The notes: generated from the sequence alone by a model not told the origin. Numbered from the stretch's first letter, positions 26,680 through 36,438 are shown. The stretch is DNA of 64,000 bases from Nitrospinaceae bacterium (GCA_029261655.1 JAJDAY010000022.1:163944-227943); one strand, 5' to 3'. A program made the numbers and translations.

Positions 26680-29600
26680 ACAAATCACGAGATCCTGGAA
26701 ATCCCATTCTCTTTGCCTCCGAGATAAAACCGCCAGAAACTGTTCGGAGATTTCTGGTGATGATCGTTTACCTGATCTTTTCTGTGGCCGTCGGCGAAGC
26801 AAATGTGGGACGTTCAGACAACACCCTCTCTCCTTCCTTAATCAACGAAAATGAAGATGGTTTTAAAACAAAGGGTTTGCCGGGCAAAGCGTTACTGTCT
26901 TTAAAAACCCAAAGAAGTTTAGTTTCTTTTAAATCGTTCAATTTATCTCGTTCCAGGTTGGACACGTCACAGTCAGAATTAATACGAAGAGGCTGGACGA
27001 ACTCTGATGAAACGCTTGCCTGGAATCCAGAAGGAATCGACCCCTCTATTGAAATCCCCATCATTTCAGAAGATGGCCAGGAAGACTTCGATATCACTAC
27101 CTTCAATTATATACATTTCGATTATCAGGAACTTTACCCGGACAACCCGATCAAGTTCTTTTTGGAAATGGTCCTCGATCCACAGGCTCTTGAACAGAAA
27201 AATATTAAAAAAGACCTTCTGGTGGCGGGAGGATACAAGGCTTTGCACGATCTGGAGATTGAGGAAAATCAGGACATTGCCGCCTCTAATTTGACCCCTA
27301 AGAATTTCTGGTATCTGTCCGGGAGAATGCTCAGGTTGCCCTTCAAAAAGAATTGGGTATTCGCTCAAAGCGGAAAAAGCGCCATATTTCAACGGCGGTT
27401 CAACAAGGACCTCCAGTCCATAGAATCAATGGAACTTTTTTTGTCAGATACGATTGATATCAGCCAGGTAAAACTCACCCTGCGCATTGGTTGGGGGGGG
27501 CTTATTAAAAAAGAGTGGATTTTGCTCTGGGACGAAATTCCTGTAAAAGAAACCCATACCGTTGAAGGACGCCAGTTTATGAAGATAGGGCTGGGAGACC
27601 TCGTTCGCCAGCGCTTCCGAAATAAAAAAAACATCACGTTAAAGGAAGTGGTTGTTTTCATTCCAGGCGATTCCGGACACCTTGCTCCAACCGATCCTCT
27701 GCAAAGTATTCAGTTTCAAAAAGTAAAAAAATCCTACCTGAAAGAGGATTGGCATCTGCCTGCGACAACACAAACTCTGTCGCAGGGACGAAAACGCTTT
27801 GAGCTCAATCTTGGGGGAATGACCGGCACGACAGGCTATCACCCCAAGGTGAAAAGCATGCGACTGTTCATCAGCCCCCAGAACAAACATGCCTATTCGG
27901 GAGTGCGTTTTCTGGGAGCCAGAGCTAATCAGCTATTGGGAATCCAACAACCAAATTTTCTGAGCGCGGGTGAACAATTGAATCAACGCTGGGGCGGACG
28001 TTTTTTGACTCACACACCTGACAAAAACTTTGTGGAATGGGCTCACATCAAATCTTATTTTTCTTTTCATAACGTGGACACAAAAAAACAATATAAATCC
28101 GGTCGAGACCAATCGGGTGATATTACGGTTCACTCAAATAAAGGCGCTCTGTACCGTTTTGACGAAACACCCTATCTGCTGGCCGCTGATCTACAGTTCC
28201 ACTCCAAAGACGCTTCTTTTTCCGTGGAATTCCCATCTTTTCATGCCGCCGAAAAGGACCGTGAGGTCACTGTGGAATGGGAGCTTGAGGGTGCATTACA
28301 AATGCAACTATTGAGGAATTTTCTTCACCCTTTGGAAGGCAACATCACCCGATACCGCCTGAAAAAAGGACAAACGCCTGTTCTGAAAATCGAACTTGCG
28401 GAGGATTCAAACCTGGAAAAATCTGGCCGGGTGAGCGGCAGAGTCGTGATCAAAAGTATTGAAGTGCGCGATCTTTTAACTGAAGCGCCCGCCGAAGATA
28501 ACAAGTTAAAAAGTATGTTCGAAGAAAACACTGACAGCAAAAAACTTAAAGAAGAGGAAGAACGCTCCATTTATGAATCAAAATACATCCCACTTGAAAA
28601 ATTTGAGCACTCCGTATCCGGGACAACCCGGCTGGTCAAGCCCGGTATAGTCATTGAGGCTGAATCTTCTATCAATCACTGGCGGCCAGAACCCAAAGGA
28701 CTGTTGATTCAAGGGGAAGGACAATGGGTGGAAATAGACTGGCCGGCACATGCTTCTCTGGACAAAGACACGCTGTTTTTTCTGGGAATTTCCAGGGGAG
28801 CGGACTCCATTCTCTCTCTGGAAATTGTGCCCACTTCAAGAGGACAAAAACTTCCTCAGGTTCTAGGGACTCCCAATAACCCCGTCCAACTTGTCGCAGG
28901 CACAACCGAAATAGAAAATCTTAAAATCCGCATGAAATTACGCGGAGGTCCTTATAAAATTTCCCTGGAGGAAATGTCGCTTTTTAAGCCCGTCGTTCTA
29001 TCCCCGGAAAAAGCCTTCAACACCCCAACCCTCGTGTGGGGAGAGACACCACTGACCGCTGAGCAAACTCTGTTCGACTCCAAAACAAAATCTTCAATCA
29101 AGCCGGGTAGCTTAAAAGCAATTGTGTCTTCCGAAAATAGCAAAGATCCAAAGCTCTCGTGGACGACGAAGGTCAACCGCAAATTAAGCTGGATTCGTGG
29201 ACTCAATATAACTTATCAGGTTCCATCCACCTTTCACGACAACAATCCCTGTTGGCTCCAGCTGACCCTGGTGGGCACCAGAAGCAAGGCTGACCAAAAA
29301 GTCTGTTTTGACAGTGCCAATGGTCAGGCATTCCTTCCGTCTGGTTTTTTGTTCCAAAATTTCGGAATGAAACTCAATGAAAGTCTAAATACCATCAACT
29401 GGTCCGTTCGAGTGGACCCGAGAAAACCGATGCCTGAAATACCCCTGGCGATAAACATTGGAATGACTCTGGACGGGGTGGACATAGAAACCGTACACAA
29501 CGACCTGAAGCGTCAACCCATATTTGAATGGAACGGTGAAAACACTTACCCATCTTTTTCAGAAAATCTGTTGTTTGAGCGCCTGCTTGCAGACAAGGGA

Positions 29601-30695
29601 TGGAGCCATTTTCAACTATCCAATTTGTCCAGACATTCCAATAAAAGTCTACCGACGCTCAATCAGAAACATCCTTATCTGCAAACTAAAACGATCGCAT
29701 TTGAGAGCAAACATCACCCGCTTTCAGCGGAAGAAAAACTTCAGGCCAGTGCAGGCGGGGATGAAATTATTTCCAGCGAATTAACAAGCCCTGGGCTATT
29801 TGAGTCGAAATTATTCAAGCTGTTTTTGGTTCTGTCGTTGCTCTGGCTGGCCTTCAATAAAAAGGTGCGTTCAAAATTAAAAACAATCTGGAAACAAATC
29901 GTATTGAAGATCTCGCAGCCCAAGATTTTCCTCAACCGGGCCGTGGGGCTCTTTGTCATCGTACCGGGATTCTGGGTCATCGGAAGCATTGTCAGTCCGG
30001 AAGTCGAAAACATCTGGGTTTGCACCCTCTTTATATTGCTGGCAGGTGTTTTTTATCATGAAATACGCTGGTTTTTATTGAAAGTTTCCACGACTGCGGA
30101 CGGGACACACAAGTTCATTTCCGGGAAGCAGGGAGAGATCCCTTTATTTTTGTATTTCCTGACCATGACGGTTTTGGGATGGTCCGCCTGGCAACTGGGA
30201 CAATCAGCCTATGGGCCTCACCCCGCTATGTTGCTGATCCCCATCGTCTTTATGATCTATTTTTTCATCCCGTGGATACCTGACCTTTTCACCCGCGCGA
30301 CCGCCTGGCGCCCTCATTCCAGGAATTATTCTGCCGCCACAATGGTCAACCTGGCAATCGTTCTGTATATTTTTGGAAATCTCTGGAATTGGAGCGAGAT
30401 TTTTTTGAGCTTTGGCGGCATGGTTTTGGTTTCATTGTGGGGGCACTGGGCACAAAAAAACCAGACAAAACTCGAACGGCGCTTGCCGGGAATAGCAAGC
30501 CCAGTATACGCTGAAAAGGGCAACCGGTATCTTGCAGGGTTTTTGGTGAGCATGGGAATCGGCGCTGTTTTTCTCTTGGCCGGCCTGGATGCCCTGGCGG
30601 AACACACCGTCAACATTTCCTTTTTCATGCTTGTGACGGCTCTCTACATTCAAACACGGTTAATTTACGATCAGCGACCAGACGCAAAGGCATAA
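26676..30695 (+). CDS. Very large membrane-anchored protein of unknown function
   Basis: A 1339-residue protein I cannot assign to a family. An N-terminal hydrophobic segment (about 25-45) probably directs export. Residues 50-1050 look beta-rich, with repeated blocks that resemble carbohydrate-binding or jelly-roll modules (for example VKLTLRIGWGG, VVIEAES-like and SFSVEFPSFHAAEKDREVTV). The last 290 residues contain about eight transmembrane helices, with a short tail at the end. The ATG overlaps the DUF2079 stop, so coupled expression is likely. A giant periplasmic domain on a polytopic anchor suggests a role in handling or exporting the finished polymer; that is inference only. Confidence 0.6.
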   Translation: MNKSRDPGNPILFASEIKPPETVRRFLVMIVYLIFSVAVGEANVGRSDNTLSPSLINENEDGFKTKGLPGKALLSLKTQRSLVSFKSFNLSRSRLDTSQSELIRRGWTNSDETLAWNPEGIDPSIEIPIISEDGQEDFDITTFNYIHFDYQELYPDNPIKFFLEMVLDPQALEQKNIKKDLLVAGGYKALHDLEIEENQDIAASNLTPKNFWYLSGRMLRLPFKKNWVFAQSGKSAIFQRRFNKDLQSIESMELFLSDTIDISQVKLTLRIGWGGLIKKEWILLWDEIPVKETHTVEGRQFMKIGLGDLVRQRFRNKKNITLKEVVVFIPGDSGHLAPTDPLQSIQFQKVKKSYLKEDWHLPATTQTLSQGRKRFELNLGGMTGTTGYHPKVKSMRLFISPQNKHAYSGVRFLGARANQLLGIQQPNFLSAGEQLNQRWGGRFLTHTPDKNFVEWAHIKSYFSFHNVDTKKQYKSGRDQSGDITVHSNKGALYRFDETPYLLAADLQFHSKDASFSVEFPSFHAAEKDREVTVEWELEGALQMQLLRNFLHPLEGNITRYRLKKGQTPVLKIELAEDSNLEKSGRVSGRVVIKSIEVRDLLTEAPAEDNKLKSMFEENTDSKKLKEEEERSIYESKYIPLEKFEHSVSGTTRLVKPGIVIEAESSINHWRPEPKGLLIQGEGQWVEIDWPAHASLDKDTLFFLGISRGADSILSLEIVPTSRGQKLPQVLGTPNNPVQLVAGTTEIENLKIRMKLRGGPYKISLEEMSLFKPVVLSPEKAFNTPTLVWGETPLTAEQTLFDSKTKSSIKPGSLKAIVSSENSKDPKLSWTTKVNRKLSWIRGLNITYQVPSTFHDNNPCWLQLTLVGTRSKADQKVCFDSANGQAFLPSGFLFQNFGMKLNESLNTINWSVRVDPRKPMPEIPLAINIGMTLDGVDIETVHNDLKRQPIFEWNGENTYPSFSENLLFERLLADKGWSHFQLSNLSRHSNKSLPTLNQKHPYLQTKTIAFESKHHPLSAEEKLQASAGGDEIISSELTSPGLFESKLFKLFLVLSLLWLAFNKKVRSKLKTIWKQIVLKISQPKIFLNRAVGLFVIVPGFWVIGSIVSPEVENIWVCTLFILLAGVFYHEIRWFLLKVSTTADGTHKFISGKQGEIPLFLYFLTMTVLGWSAWQLGQSAYGPHPAMLLIPIVFMIYFFIPWIPDLFTRATAWRPHSRNYSAATMVNLAIVLYIFGNLWNWSEIFLSFGGMVLVSLWGHWAQKNQTKLERRLPGIASPVYAEKGNRYLAGFLVSMGIGAVFLLAGLDALAEHTVNISFFMLVTALYIQTRLIYDQRPDAKA

Positions 30696-30728
30696 AACCT
30701 TTTAACAAAAAAACCCCGTAAATAAAAT

Positions 30729-31802
30729 TCAACCCCTGTTTTTTTGTGAGACACCTGCATTTTCAAATGTGGCCATTTCAGAATAAATTTTAGCTCCTGC
30801 CTCAAGTAGATTCATGGCGATGACAGCTCCTGTGCCCTCCCCCAAACGCATTCCAAGATCCAGCAAAGGTTTCTGTTGGAGGATCTGAAAACCTGTTTCA
30901 CATCCAGGTTCTGAAGATTTATGAGAAGTGAATAGATAGTCCTGAACGTTTTTGTTCAGTTTCGAGGCAATGACCGCCGCCGCGATTGAAATCACTCCGT
31001 CGATCACGATGGGAATCTGGTTGGCCGAAGATCCCAGAATAAGGCCCACGATTCCCGCTATCTCAAATCCTCCTACTTTTGCAAGAACATCGATGGGGTC
31101 TTGTGGATCAGGCTGGTTGACTCTAATCGCGTCTTCAATGACGGCAACTTTATGCTCCCAGGACTTTTTATCAATGCCGGTCCCAAACCCGGTAGTTTTG
31201 TTGGGAGGCACCTCGCCCAAAACAGAAATAATCGCCGAACTGGGCGAAGTGTTGCCAATGCCCATATCTCCGGCTCCCAGAATATCTATTTTTTGTTTTT
31301 TAGCCGCATCAGCGAGTTCCATTCCTGCGACAATCGCCTGTTCCGCCTGATGCCGGGTCATGGCCGGCCCCCGCCGCATATTATCCGTTCCCCTGGCAAT
31401 CTTTCGATGAATCAGACCGGGGATATTTTTAAAGTCATGGTTGACTCCCATATCAACAACAACGACTTCGGTTTGCATATGCCTTGCCAAAACATTGATG
31501 GCCGCCCCGCCGCTTAAAAAAATTTTCACCATTTGAGCCGTGACTTCCTGCGGATAAGCACTGACTTTTTCCTCCACCACACCATGATCGCCTGAAAACA
31601 AATACACACATTTTTTCTCCACTTTCTGAAAAGAAGTGCCCGCAATCGCGACATAACGGATACCCCATTCCTCGAGCCGGCCCAGGCTTCCCAAGGGCTT
31701 GGTCAGAGAATCAAAATGCTTTTTGGCCTGCTTTAGTTTTCCAGACGAAACAGGGACAATTTTATCCAGCACGGCATGAATTTTTTTGGACATTGGAGGC
31801 AT
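30729..31802 (-). CDS. cobT: Nicotinate-nucleotide--dimethylbenzimidazole phosphoribosyltransferase
   Basis: A 357-residue CobT of normal length. It makes alpha-ribazole 5'-phosphate from nicotinate mononucleotide and a lower-ligand base such as dimethylbenzimidazole. Visible family blocks are LTKPLGSLGRLEEW near the N-terminus, FSGDHGVVEEKVSAYPQEVT, the GDMGIGNTSPSSA loop near 185, and RLGEGTGAVIAMNLLEAGA near the end, which contains the catalytic glutamate. The start overlaps the cobO stop as TAATG; a second ATG three codons in is possible. It is the last gene of the btuB riboswitch operon. Confidence 0.95.
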   Translation of the reverse strand: MPPMSKKIHAVLDKIVPVSSGKLKQAKKHFDSLTKPLGSLGRLEEWGIRYVAIAGTSFQKVEKKCVYLFSGDHGVVEEKVSAYPQEVTAQMVKIFLSGGAAINVLARHMQTEVVVVDMGVNHDFKNIPGLIHRKIARGTDNMRRGPAMTRHQAEQAIVAGMELADAAKKQKIDILGAGDMGIGNTSPSSAIISVLGEVPPNKTTGFGTGIDKKSWEHKVAVIEDAIRVNQPDPQDPIDVLAKVGGFEIAGIVGLILGSSANQIPIVIDGVISIAAAVIASKLNKNVQDYLFTSHKSSEPGCETGFQILQQKPLLDLGMRLGEGTGAVIAMNLLEAGAKIYSEMATFENAGVSQKNRG

Positions 31803-32356
31803 TAGAATTCTATGCCTTTTTGGGCTGGTATTCCCTGCTCACCAAAGGGATGTTTCACACATTTCATTTCGGTGACCAGATCCGCCATTTCAATGAGCTC
31901 TTTTGAGGCGTTTCTGCCGGTGCAGACCACATGCACTGAGGCGGGTTTGTTTTTCAGGGTTTCCAGAAATACTTTTTTATCCAGAAATCCATAATCCAGA
32001 ACGTAATTGATTTCATCCAGAATCACCATTTGATAATCCCCGCTTAATATTCTGGGTTCGACGATGCCCCAGGCTTTGGCCGCTGTTCTACGATCCTGCT
32101 CCGGGTTTTTGGTGTCCCAGGTAAACCCGTCTCCAATGGCCTCGACTTCAATCCAGGGAGACAGGCTCTCGACCGATTTTCTTTCACCGGTTTTCCATTT
32201 TCCCTTCATGAATTGTAGAATAAACACCTTCATCTTGTTGCCAGCGGCGCGAATAGCCAGACCATACGCCGCTGTGGACTTGCCCTTGCCATCACCAGTA
32301 TGAACGATGATGAGGCCTTTTCTTTTTTTGGGATCGGATGCTGGCTGCATTTTCAT
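31802..32356 (-). CDS. cobO: Cob(I)yrinic acid a,c-diamide adenosyltransferase
   Basis: A 184-residue BtuR/CobO-type enzyme that transfers the adenosyl group of ATP to the cobalt of reduced corrinoids. The P-loop is VHTGDGKGKSTAAYGLA near residue 17. FILQFMKGKWKTGERK and VILDEINYVLDYGFL (Walker-B-like) follow, with VVCTGRNASKELIEMADLV near 145. The length and ending (KGIEF) are standard. The stop overlaps the cobT start and the gene begins ten bases after cobB ends, so translation is coupled in the operon. Confidence 0.95.
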   Translation of the reverse strand: MKMQPASDPKKRKGLIIVHTGDGKGKSTAAYGLAIRAAGNKMKVFILQFMKGKWKTGERKSVESLSPWIEVEAIGDGFTWDTKNPEQDRRTAAKAWGIVEPRILSGDYQMVILDEINYVLDYGFLDKKVFLETLKNKPASVHVVCTGRNASKELIEMADLVTEMKCVKHPFGEQGIPAQKGIEF

Positions 32357-32366
32357 ATTTCTCTCC

Positions 32367-33767
32367 CTATGTGGTGCGGGGTTTCAGAATGAAGTTGTTC
32401 AGCAAGTATTCCCACCAGACAATCGAACTTCCCAAATAAATGTGGGAATAAAAGGCAAACGTGTTTTTATATCGATAGCCATCGGGTCGAGTTAAATTTT
32501 TCCCATCCAAGCTATGATTCATCAATGGTGTCTCTGAATTTTTTTTAAATTTTGAGTGATGAAATTCATGCCCCTTTAGTACCATAGATTGGTCGTCTTG
32601 CTTAGGTTGCAAAAAACTTAACTTACGGTATCCAATGGTGAGCCTCGTATCTTTCATCGTAGTAATGAAATCAAACACTCCCGACATTAAGTGTGTAGTC
32701 CCAAGCTTATCAATGAGCGAATGCCCTAAATACATCAAACCTCCGCATTCCCCGGTAATGAGTCCGCCCGATTCGGCGAATACTTTGATCGCTTGAAGAA
32801 TTTGGGAGTTTTCACTCAGTTGCTTTGCGTGCAATTCAGGATAACCTCCGGGAAAGTGAACCCAGTCTGCATTATCCGGAAAACTCGGATTTTTTAAAGG
32901 AGAAAAGTATTCGATGGTCCCGCCGTAATGTCGGATCAAATCCAGCGTGTCCTGATATATGAATTGAAAGACTTCATCCTGAGCGATGGCCACTGAAAAA
33001 GGCTTAAGAGACACACTGCCCCTCCACCTCGAAGGACGGGATGATGGTGAGGATGAGATTGATATTTTTTTTGAGGGGAGTGACTTTAAAAGGCTGTCCA
33101 CATCAATATACTGTTCGATGTGAGAAGCCCAATTTTCATACAGGTGCGGCTCCTGCTCGTGCGTCAAATGCAAACCAAGATGGCGTTCCGGTATCATCAA
33201 GGCATCCTGATTGGGAAGATGTCCCAAAAACTTTGCTGTCGTATAATGTTCAATCGCCTCTTTTAATATTTTTCCGTGACCGGGAGAATTCACTCGGTTG
33301 GCAATCACACCAATCACGTTCAATGTTTTATCGAACTGAGTGAACCCTTGAACCAAAGCGGCCACAGAACGAGCCATCATCGACCCATCGATCACCAAAA
33401 CAATGGGTACACCGAGAAGCTGAGCAATTTCCGCTGTCGAGCCTGTTGGTTTTGTAGAGTCAGCCCCGTCAAAGAGCCCCATAACACCTTCCACAACGCA
33501 AATATCTCCAGCAACAATTGTGTCGTTAAAAAGATCTTTGATATATTCAGGAGCGCACATCCAGGAATCCAAATTATAACTGGGCTCACTGGATGCTGTG
33601 AAATGATGACCGGGATCGATATAATCCGGACCAACCTTAAAGGGTTTTACCGTATAACCTCGATTTCTTAAACATCGCATCAAGCCCACGGAAATGGAAG
33701 ATTTCCCAACAGAACTATGTGTGCCTGCGATTATTAAACCTTTCCAGGTCTGATCCCGACCAGCCAT
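32367..33767 (-). CDS. cobB: Cobyrinic acid a,c-diamide synthase
   Basis: A 466-residue ATP- and glutamine-dependent amidase (CobB/CbiA). The dethiobiotin-synthetase-like N-terminal domain has IIAGTHSSVGKSS near residue 10 and KPFKVGPDYIDPGHH. The class I glutamine amidotransferase domain has the nucleophile cysteine in ITGECGGLMYLG near 335 and a late histidine in KGHEFHHSKF. I place the start at ATG 33767 with AAGGAG ten bases upstream; a TTG at 33797 would add ten residues and overlap the preceding gene. No earlier corrin-ring genes are in the window, so the substrate may be scavenged or made by genes elsewhere. Confidence 0.94.
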   Translation of the reverse strand: MAGRDQTWKGLIIAGTHSSVGKSSISVGLMRCLRNRGYTVKPFKVGPDYIDPGHHFTASSEPSYNLDSWMCAPEYIKDLFNDTIVAGDICVVEGVMGLFDGADSTKPTGSTAEIAQLLGVPIVLVIDGSMMARSVAALVQGFTQFDKTLNVIGVIANRVNSPGHGKILKEAIEHYTTAKFLGHLPNQDALMIPERHLGLHLTHEQEPHLYENWASHIEQYIDVDSLLKSLPSKKISISSSPSSRPSRWRGSVSLKPFSVAIAQDEVFQFIYQDTLDLIRHYGGTIEYFSPLKNPSFPDNADWVHFPGGYPELHAKQLSENSQILQAIKVFAESGGLITGECGGLMYLGHSLIDKLGTTHLMSGVFDFITTMKDTRLTIGYRKLSFLQPKQDDQSMVLKGHEFHHSKFKKNSETPLMNHSLDGKNLTRPDGYRYKNTFAFYSHIYLGSSIVWWEYLLNNFILKPRTT

Positions 33768-33793
33768 TCCACTACCACTCCTTAAAATATTTA

Positions 33794-34375
33794 TCAAGCC
33801 TTATTGGGCTTTGAGGACATAGAACTCCCCGAGGCATCAGCCAGACAGGATTTTACTTTCATGCTGGCAAGAAAAATTCCCATATAAAAAAATGCTCCGC
33901 CAATATAACGAGGATAATACTTCATGGAATTGACCACCTGCTCCAATACCGGCACATCATCATACCTTCCAGAAAGCATGTGATAGCTTCCGGTTGAAAT
34001 AATAAAAGCCGCTGTCGTACTCAGAAACAGAAATAGCGTCAATTGGCTGAGTTCCTTGAAGGTATGAATTTCTAATTCTTCGAATTGGCGACCCGCAAAC
34101 CAAAGACTAAGATAAGTCGGGATCAGGAACATATAGGCCGGAGTGATACACCAATCGCTGGTACCGGCCTGAATAGAAAAATAGTCCGTGAGTCCTGCTG
34201 TTGCTATGAGCAACACAGGAAATAAATATTGCCTTAAGTAGATTCCTGCGACAAAAAAAACGGCTAATGTAGCGCTTGGGAGCCCCCAAGTATGAAACGC
34301 TGAATAGCGAGTCATAACCATCAAAATAACCAATCCCAATAACAGTTTTAACTTTAAACTTTGACCTGACTTCAT
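33794..34375 (-). CDS. Six-helix membrane protein, S-component-like (possible cobalamin uptake)
   Basis: A 193-residue protein made almost wholly of hydrophobic segments (about six). Its size and the pattern FHTWGLPSATLAVFFVAGIYL followed by LIATAGLTDYFS resemble ECF-transporter S-components and the DUF6580 group. A cysteine in DWCITPAYMF lies in a membrane-proximal position; the solitary S-component BtuM is known to use a cysteine to coordinate cobalamin, so a BtuM-like role is possible but unproven. It lies between btuB and cobB under the cobalamin riboswitch, which strongly suggests corrinoid or cobalt uptake across the inner membrane. No ABC energising genes are next to it. Confidence 0.6.
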   Translation of the reverse strand: MKSGQSLKLKLLLGLVILMVMTRYSAFHTWGLPSATLAVFFVAGIYLRQYLFPVLLIATAGLTDYFSIQAGTSDWCITPAYMFLIPTYLSLWFAGRQFEELEIHTFKELSQLTLFLFLSTTAAFIISTGSYHMLSGRYDDVPVLEQVVNSMKYYPRYIGGAFFYMGIFLASMKVKSCLADASGSSMSSKPNKA

Positions 34376-34416
34376 AAATATCTCCTTTAATGAAACCTCA
34401 GTGAAATTTAATGGAT

Positions 34417-36261
34417 TTAATTAAAAGTCCAGGTAAATCCTCCATAACCGGAGACCCCTGCCTGCCCAAATCCAAAAACTTCCTCATAGTTTTCATTAAA
34501 AAGATTTTCTCCTCTGGCAGTCAGTCTTAAACTTTTATTGACCTGATAACTGAGAGCGGCTCGAACCGTTGTGAACCCCCCGGTGACTTGAGTTCCCGTG
34601 CTGTTGGAACGAATAGCGCTTCGTACGCGCATCCCCACCAGAGAGTTTAGCTTTTCTCTCCAGGTATGACTCAGGTTGGCGGAGAAGTTATGCTCGGCGC
34701 GGCGGTTAAGAGGTTCGCCGTCATCATCACGGGCGTTCAACCATGTATAACTTGTTGAGACTCTGAAGTTTTGCGGCAAATCAATGTGAATAGCGGTTTC
34801 AACACCCTTTACTGTCGCTTTCGCAACATTTTGAGCCCGGAAAACAAACCCGCCGAGATCCACGGTCTCGATGAGATTTTCAAAGTCCGTTTCAAAATAG
34901 GTGACAGCAATATTGACTTTGCCGTCAATTAATTCTTGATCCAAACCCACCTCCCAGCTTGTGCTTTCTTCAGGTTTTAATGTCGGCGTTCCAAAATTAG
35001 GAAAGAACAGCTCGTTCAAGGTGGGGGCGCGAAAACCCGTCGCATAAACTCCCCGGAGTCGCGTTCCGGTTTTTTTAAACAGGTAAGCGCCTGAAAATTT
35101 ATAGGTGGTAGGATCCTCGAACACTGAGTTGATATCGTGTCTGAACCCGGCGGTCAGAAGGAGGCTTTCACCGCAATGACACTGGGTCTCAACATAAAAT
35201 CCATTGTTCAGGATGGTGTCACGCAATTCGCTTTCTTCATTGACCCCATTGCGCGATTCATACTCATATCCAAAAATTGTGGAAAAATATTTATTGATCT
35301 CCACATTATTTTGAACATCCACTCCGTGAGTTCGATTGAGAATGTGTGATTTTTTGGTGAACCCGCCAGGATCAAGAGTTCTTAAAAATTCATAAGCAAG
35401 AGTCGGATTGATTTTTAAATCCCATCGATCCATCATGGTCTTTTGAATGGGGAGCGCAAGGTAATACGCATCACTCTTACTAAAAGGTTTTCCGTCTACA
35501 AAACCGAAAGAATCGAACTCATTAATTACTTTTGTAAAACGCCCAATGAAATCCACCCGACCATCGTCAAGAAAATTGCGCCCCAAGCGGGTCGACACAG
35601 TGGTGTTTTCATAACCATCATCTTCTGTATTGCCCCGGTTTTCATTGGCAGAGGAAAACCCTTCGCTGTCAGTCCGTGATACGGAAAGGGAATAATCCAT
35701 GAAATCAAGATCGCCAGAACTATTTAGGGTTTCCTTGAAGGTTTCAAAACTGCCGCCTTCAAAGGTAAAAGAATGTCGGGGTTTTCCCTTGCCGCGTTTG
35801 GTGATGATATTGATCACGCCTCCGACTGCATCCGAACCCCAAAGGGTGCTTTGTGGACCTCTTAAAACTTCAATTTTTTCTATATTGTCGACAGAGATAT
35901 CGGCAAAGTTGAATGACCCTAAAGTGTTGCTGTTGACTTGAACGCCGTCGACAAGAACCAATGTGGATGAAGAACCAGCCCCACGCATGAAAACGCTGGT
36001 CGATGCGCCCAAAGGACCGGATTGCACCACTTCCATGCCGACTTCCTCGCGCAAAATATCCAGCACTTTAGTGTATTGTTTTTCTTTAAAATCTTTCTCT
36101 GTAATAAGAGTGACAGGGGCAGGAGTGTCAGAGGTTCTAGTTCTTGTCACCGACAAGGGTTTTAAGTCGACAAAATCGTCAGCCGCATGAAGGGGAGTGA
36201 ACTCTGAAAAAATAAGTGAAAGACATAAAAATGACAAAACGAACTTAAGTGAGTGTTGCAT
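34417..36261 (-). CDS. btuB: TonB-dependent corrinoid receptor BtuB
   Basis: A 614-residue outer-membrane receptor. The signal peptide spans about residues 1-26 (SFLCLSLIFSEFTPLHAAD). The plug domain has SVTRTRTSDTPAPVTLI as the probable TonB-box region, then IEVLRGPQSTLWGSDAVGG and INIITKRGKGKP. A beta-barrel follows with YATGFRAPTLNELFFP and ends GYGGFTWTFN. I start it at ATG 36261, preceded by AAGGAAG. A longer frame to 36417 exists, but it reads through the riboswitch and is rejected. Position and the riboswitch indicate corrinoid uptake. It leads operon A (btuB, S-like gene, cobB, cobO, cobT). Confidence 0.93.
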   Translation of the reverse strand: MQHSLKFVLSFLCLSLIFSEFTPLHAADDFVDLKPLSVTRTRTSDTPAPVTLITEKDFKEKQYTKVLDILREEVGMEVVQSGPLGASTSVFMRGAGSSSTLVLVDGVQVNSNTLGSFNFADISVDNIEKIEVLRGPQSTLWGSDAVGGVINIITKRGKGKPRHSFTFEGGSFETFKETLNSSGDLDFMDYSLSVSRTDSEGFSSANENRGNTEDDGYENTTVSTRLGRNFLDDGRVDFIGRFTKVINEFDSFGFVDGKPFSKSDAYYLALPIQKTMMDRWDLKINPTLAYEFLRTLDPGGFTKKSHILNRTHGVDVQNNVEINKYFSTIFGYEYESRNGVNEESELRDTILNNGFYVETQCHCGESLLLTAGFRHDINSVFEDPTTYKFSGAYLFKKTGTRLRGVYATGFRAPTLNELFFPNFGTPTLKPEESTSWEVGLDQELIDGKVNIAVTYFETDFENLIETVDLGGFVFRAQNVAKATVKGVETAIHIDLPQNFRVSTSYTWLNARDDDGEPLNRRAEHNFSANLSHTWREKLNSLVGMRVRSAIRSNSTGTQVTGGFTTVRAALSYQVNKSLRLTARGENLFNENYEEVFGFGQAGVSGYGGFTWTFN

Positions 36262-36267
36262 AAAACT

Positions 36268-36284
36268 TCCTTTCTCTCGAAGGA
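36268..36284 (-). promoter_or_regulatory. Shine-Dalgarno-sequestering hairpin of the btuB leader
   Basis: On the minus strand TCCTT (36284-36280) is complementary to AAGGA (36272-36268), which is the btuB ribosome-binding site. The seven-base loop is CGAGAGA. The hairpin follows the riboswitch closing stem by about 14 bases and there is no U-tract, so translational rather than transcriptional control of btuB is likely. The pairing is short, so confidence is moderate. Confidence 0.45.
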
Positions 36285-36297
36285 TTTTTAACAATAC

Positions 36298-36438
36298 TTT
36301 CCAGACAGATATCCTGACTCGGGGCTTCCTACTCGCCGCGCCTTCCCTCCGGTAAGAAAGTGGCTTCAATGCGGTTTTCGTTCCCCTCACAGTTGCGGGA
36401 CAGTGCCGGAATTTCACCGGGCTTCCCTGTCTGGAAAA
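36298..36438 (-). ncRNA. Cobalamin riboswitch upstream of btuB
   Basis: Reading the minus strand, TTTCCAGACAG (36438-36428) pairs exactly with CTGTCTGGAAA (36308-36298) as the closing P1 stem. Inside are the standard elements in order: GGTGAAATTCCGGCACTGTC, CCCGCAACTGTGA, GCCACT, GGGAAGGC, GAGTAGGAAGCCC, and a B12 box ending GAGTCAGGATATCTGTCTGG. The order and sequence fit the AdoCbl-type class. It should repress the btuB operon when cobalamin is plentiful. It starts about 55 bases after the cbiB stop. Confidence 0.95.

Noticed and set aside
36262..36417. N-terminal extension of 52 codons on the btuB frame
   Set aside because: It reads through the cobalamin riboswitch, and a good ribosome-binding site plus signal peptide start at 36261.
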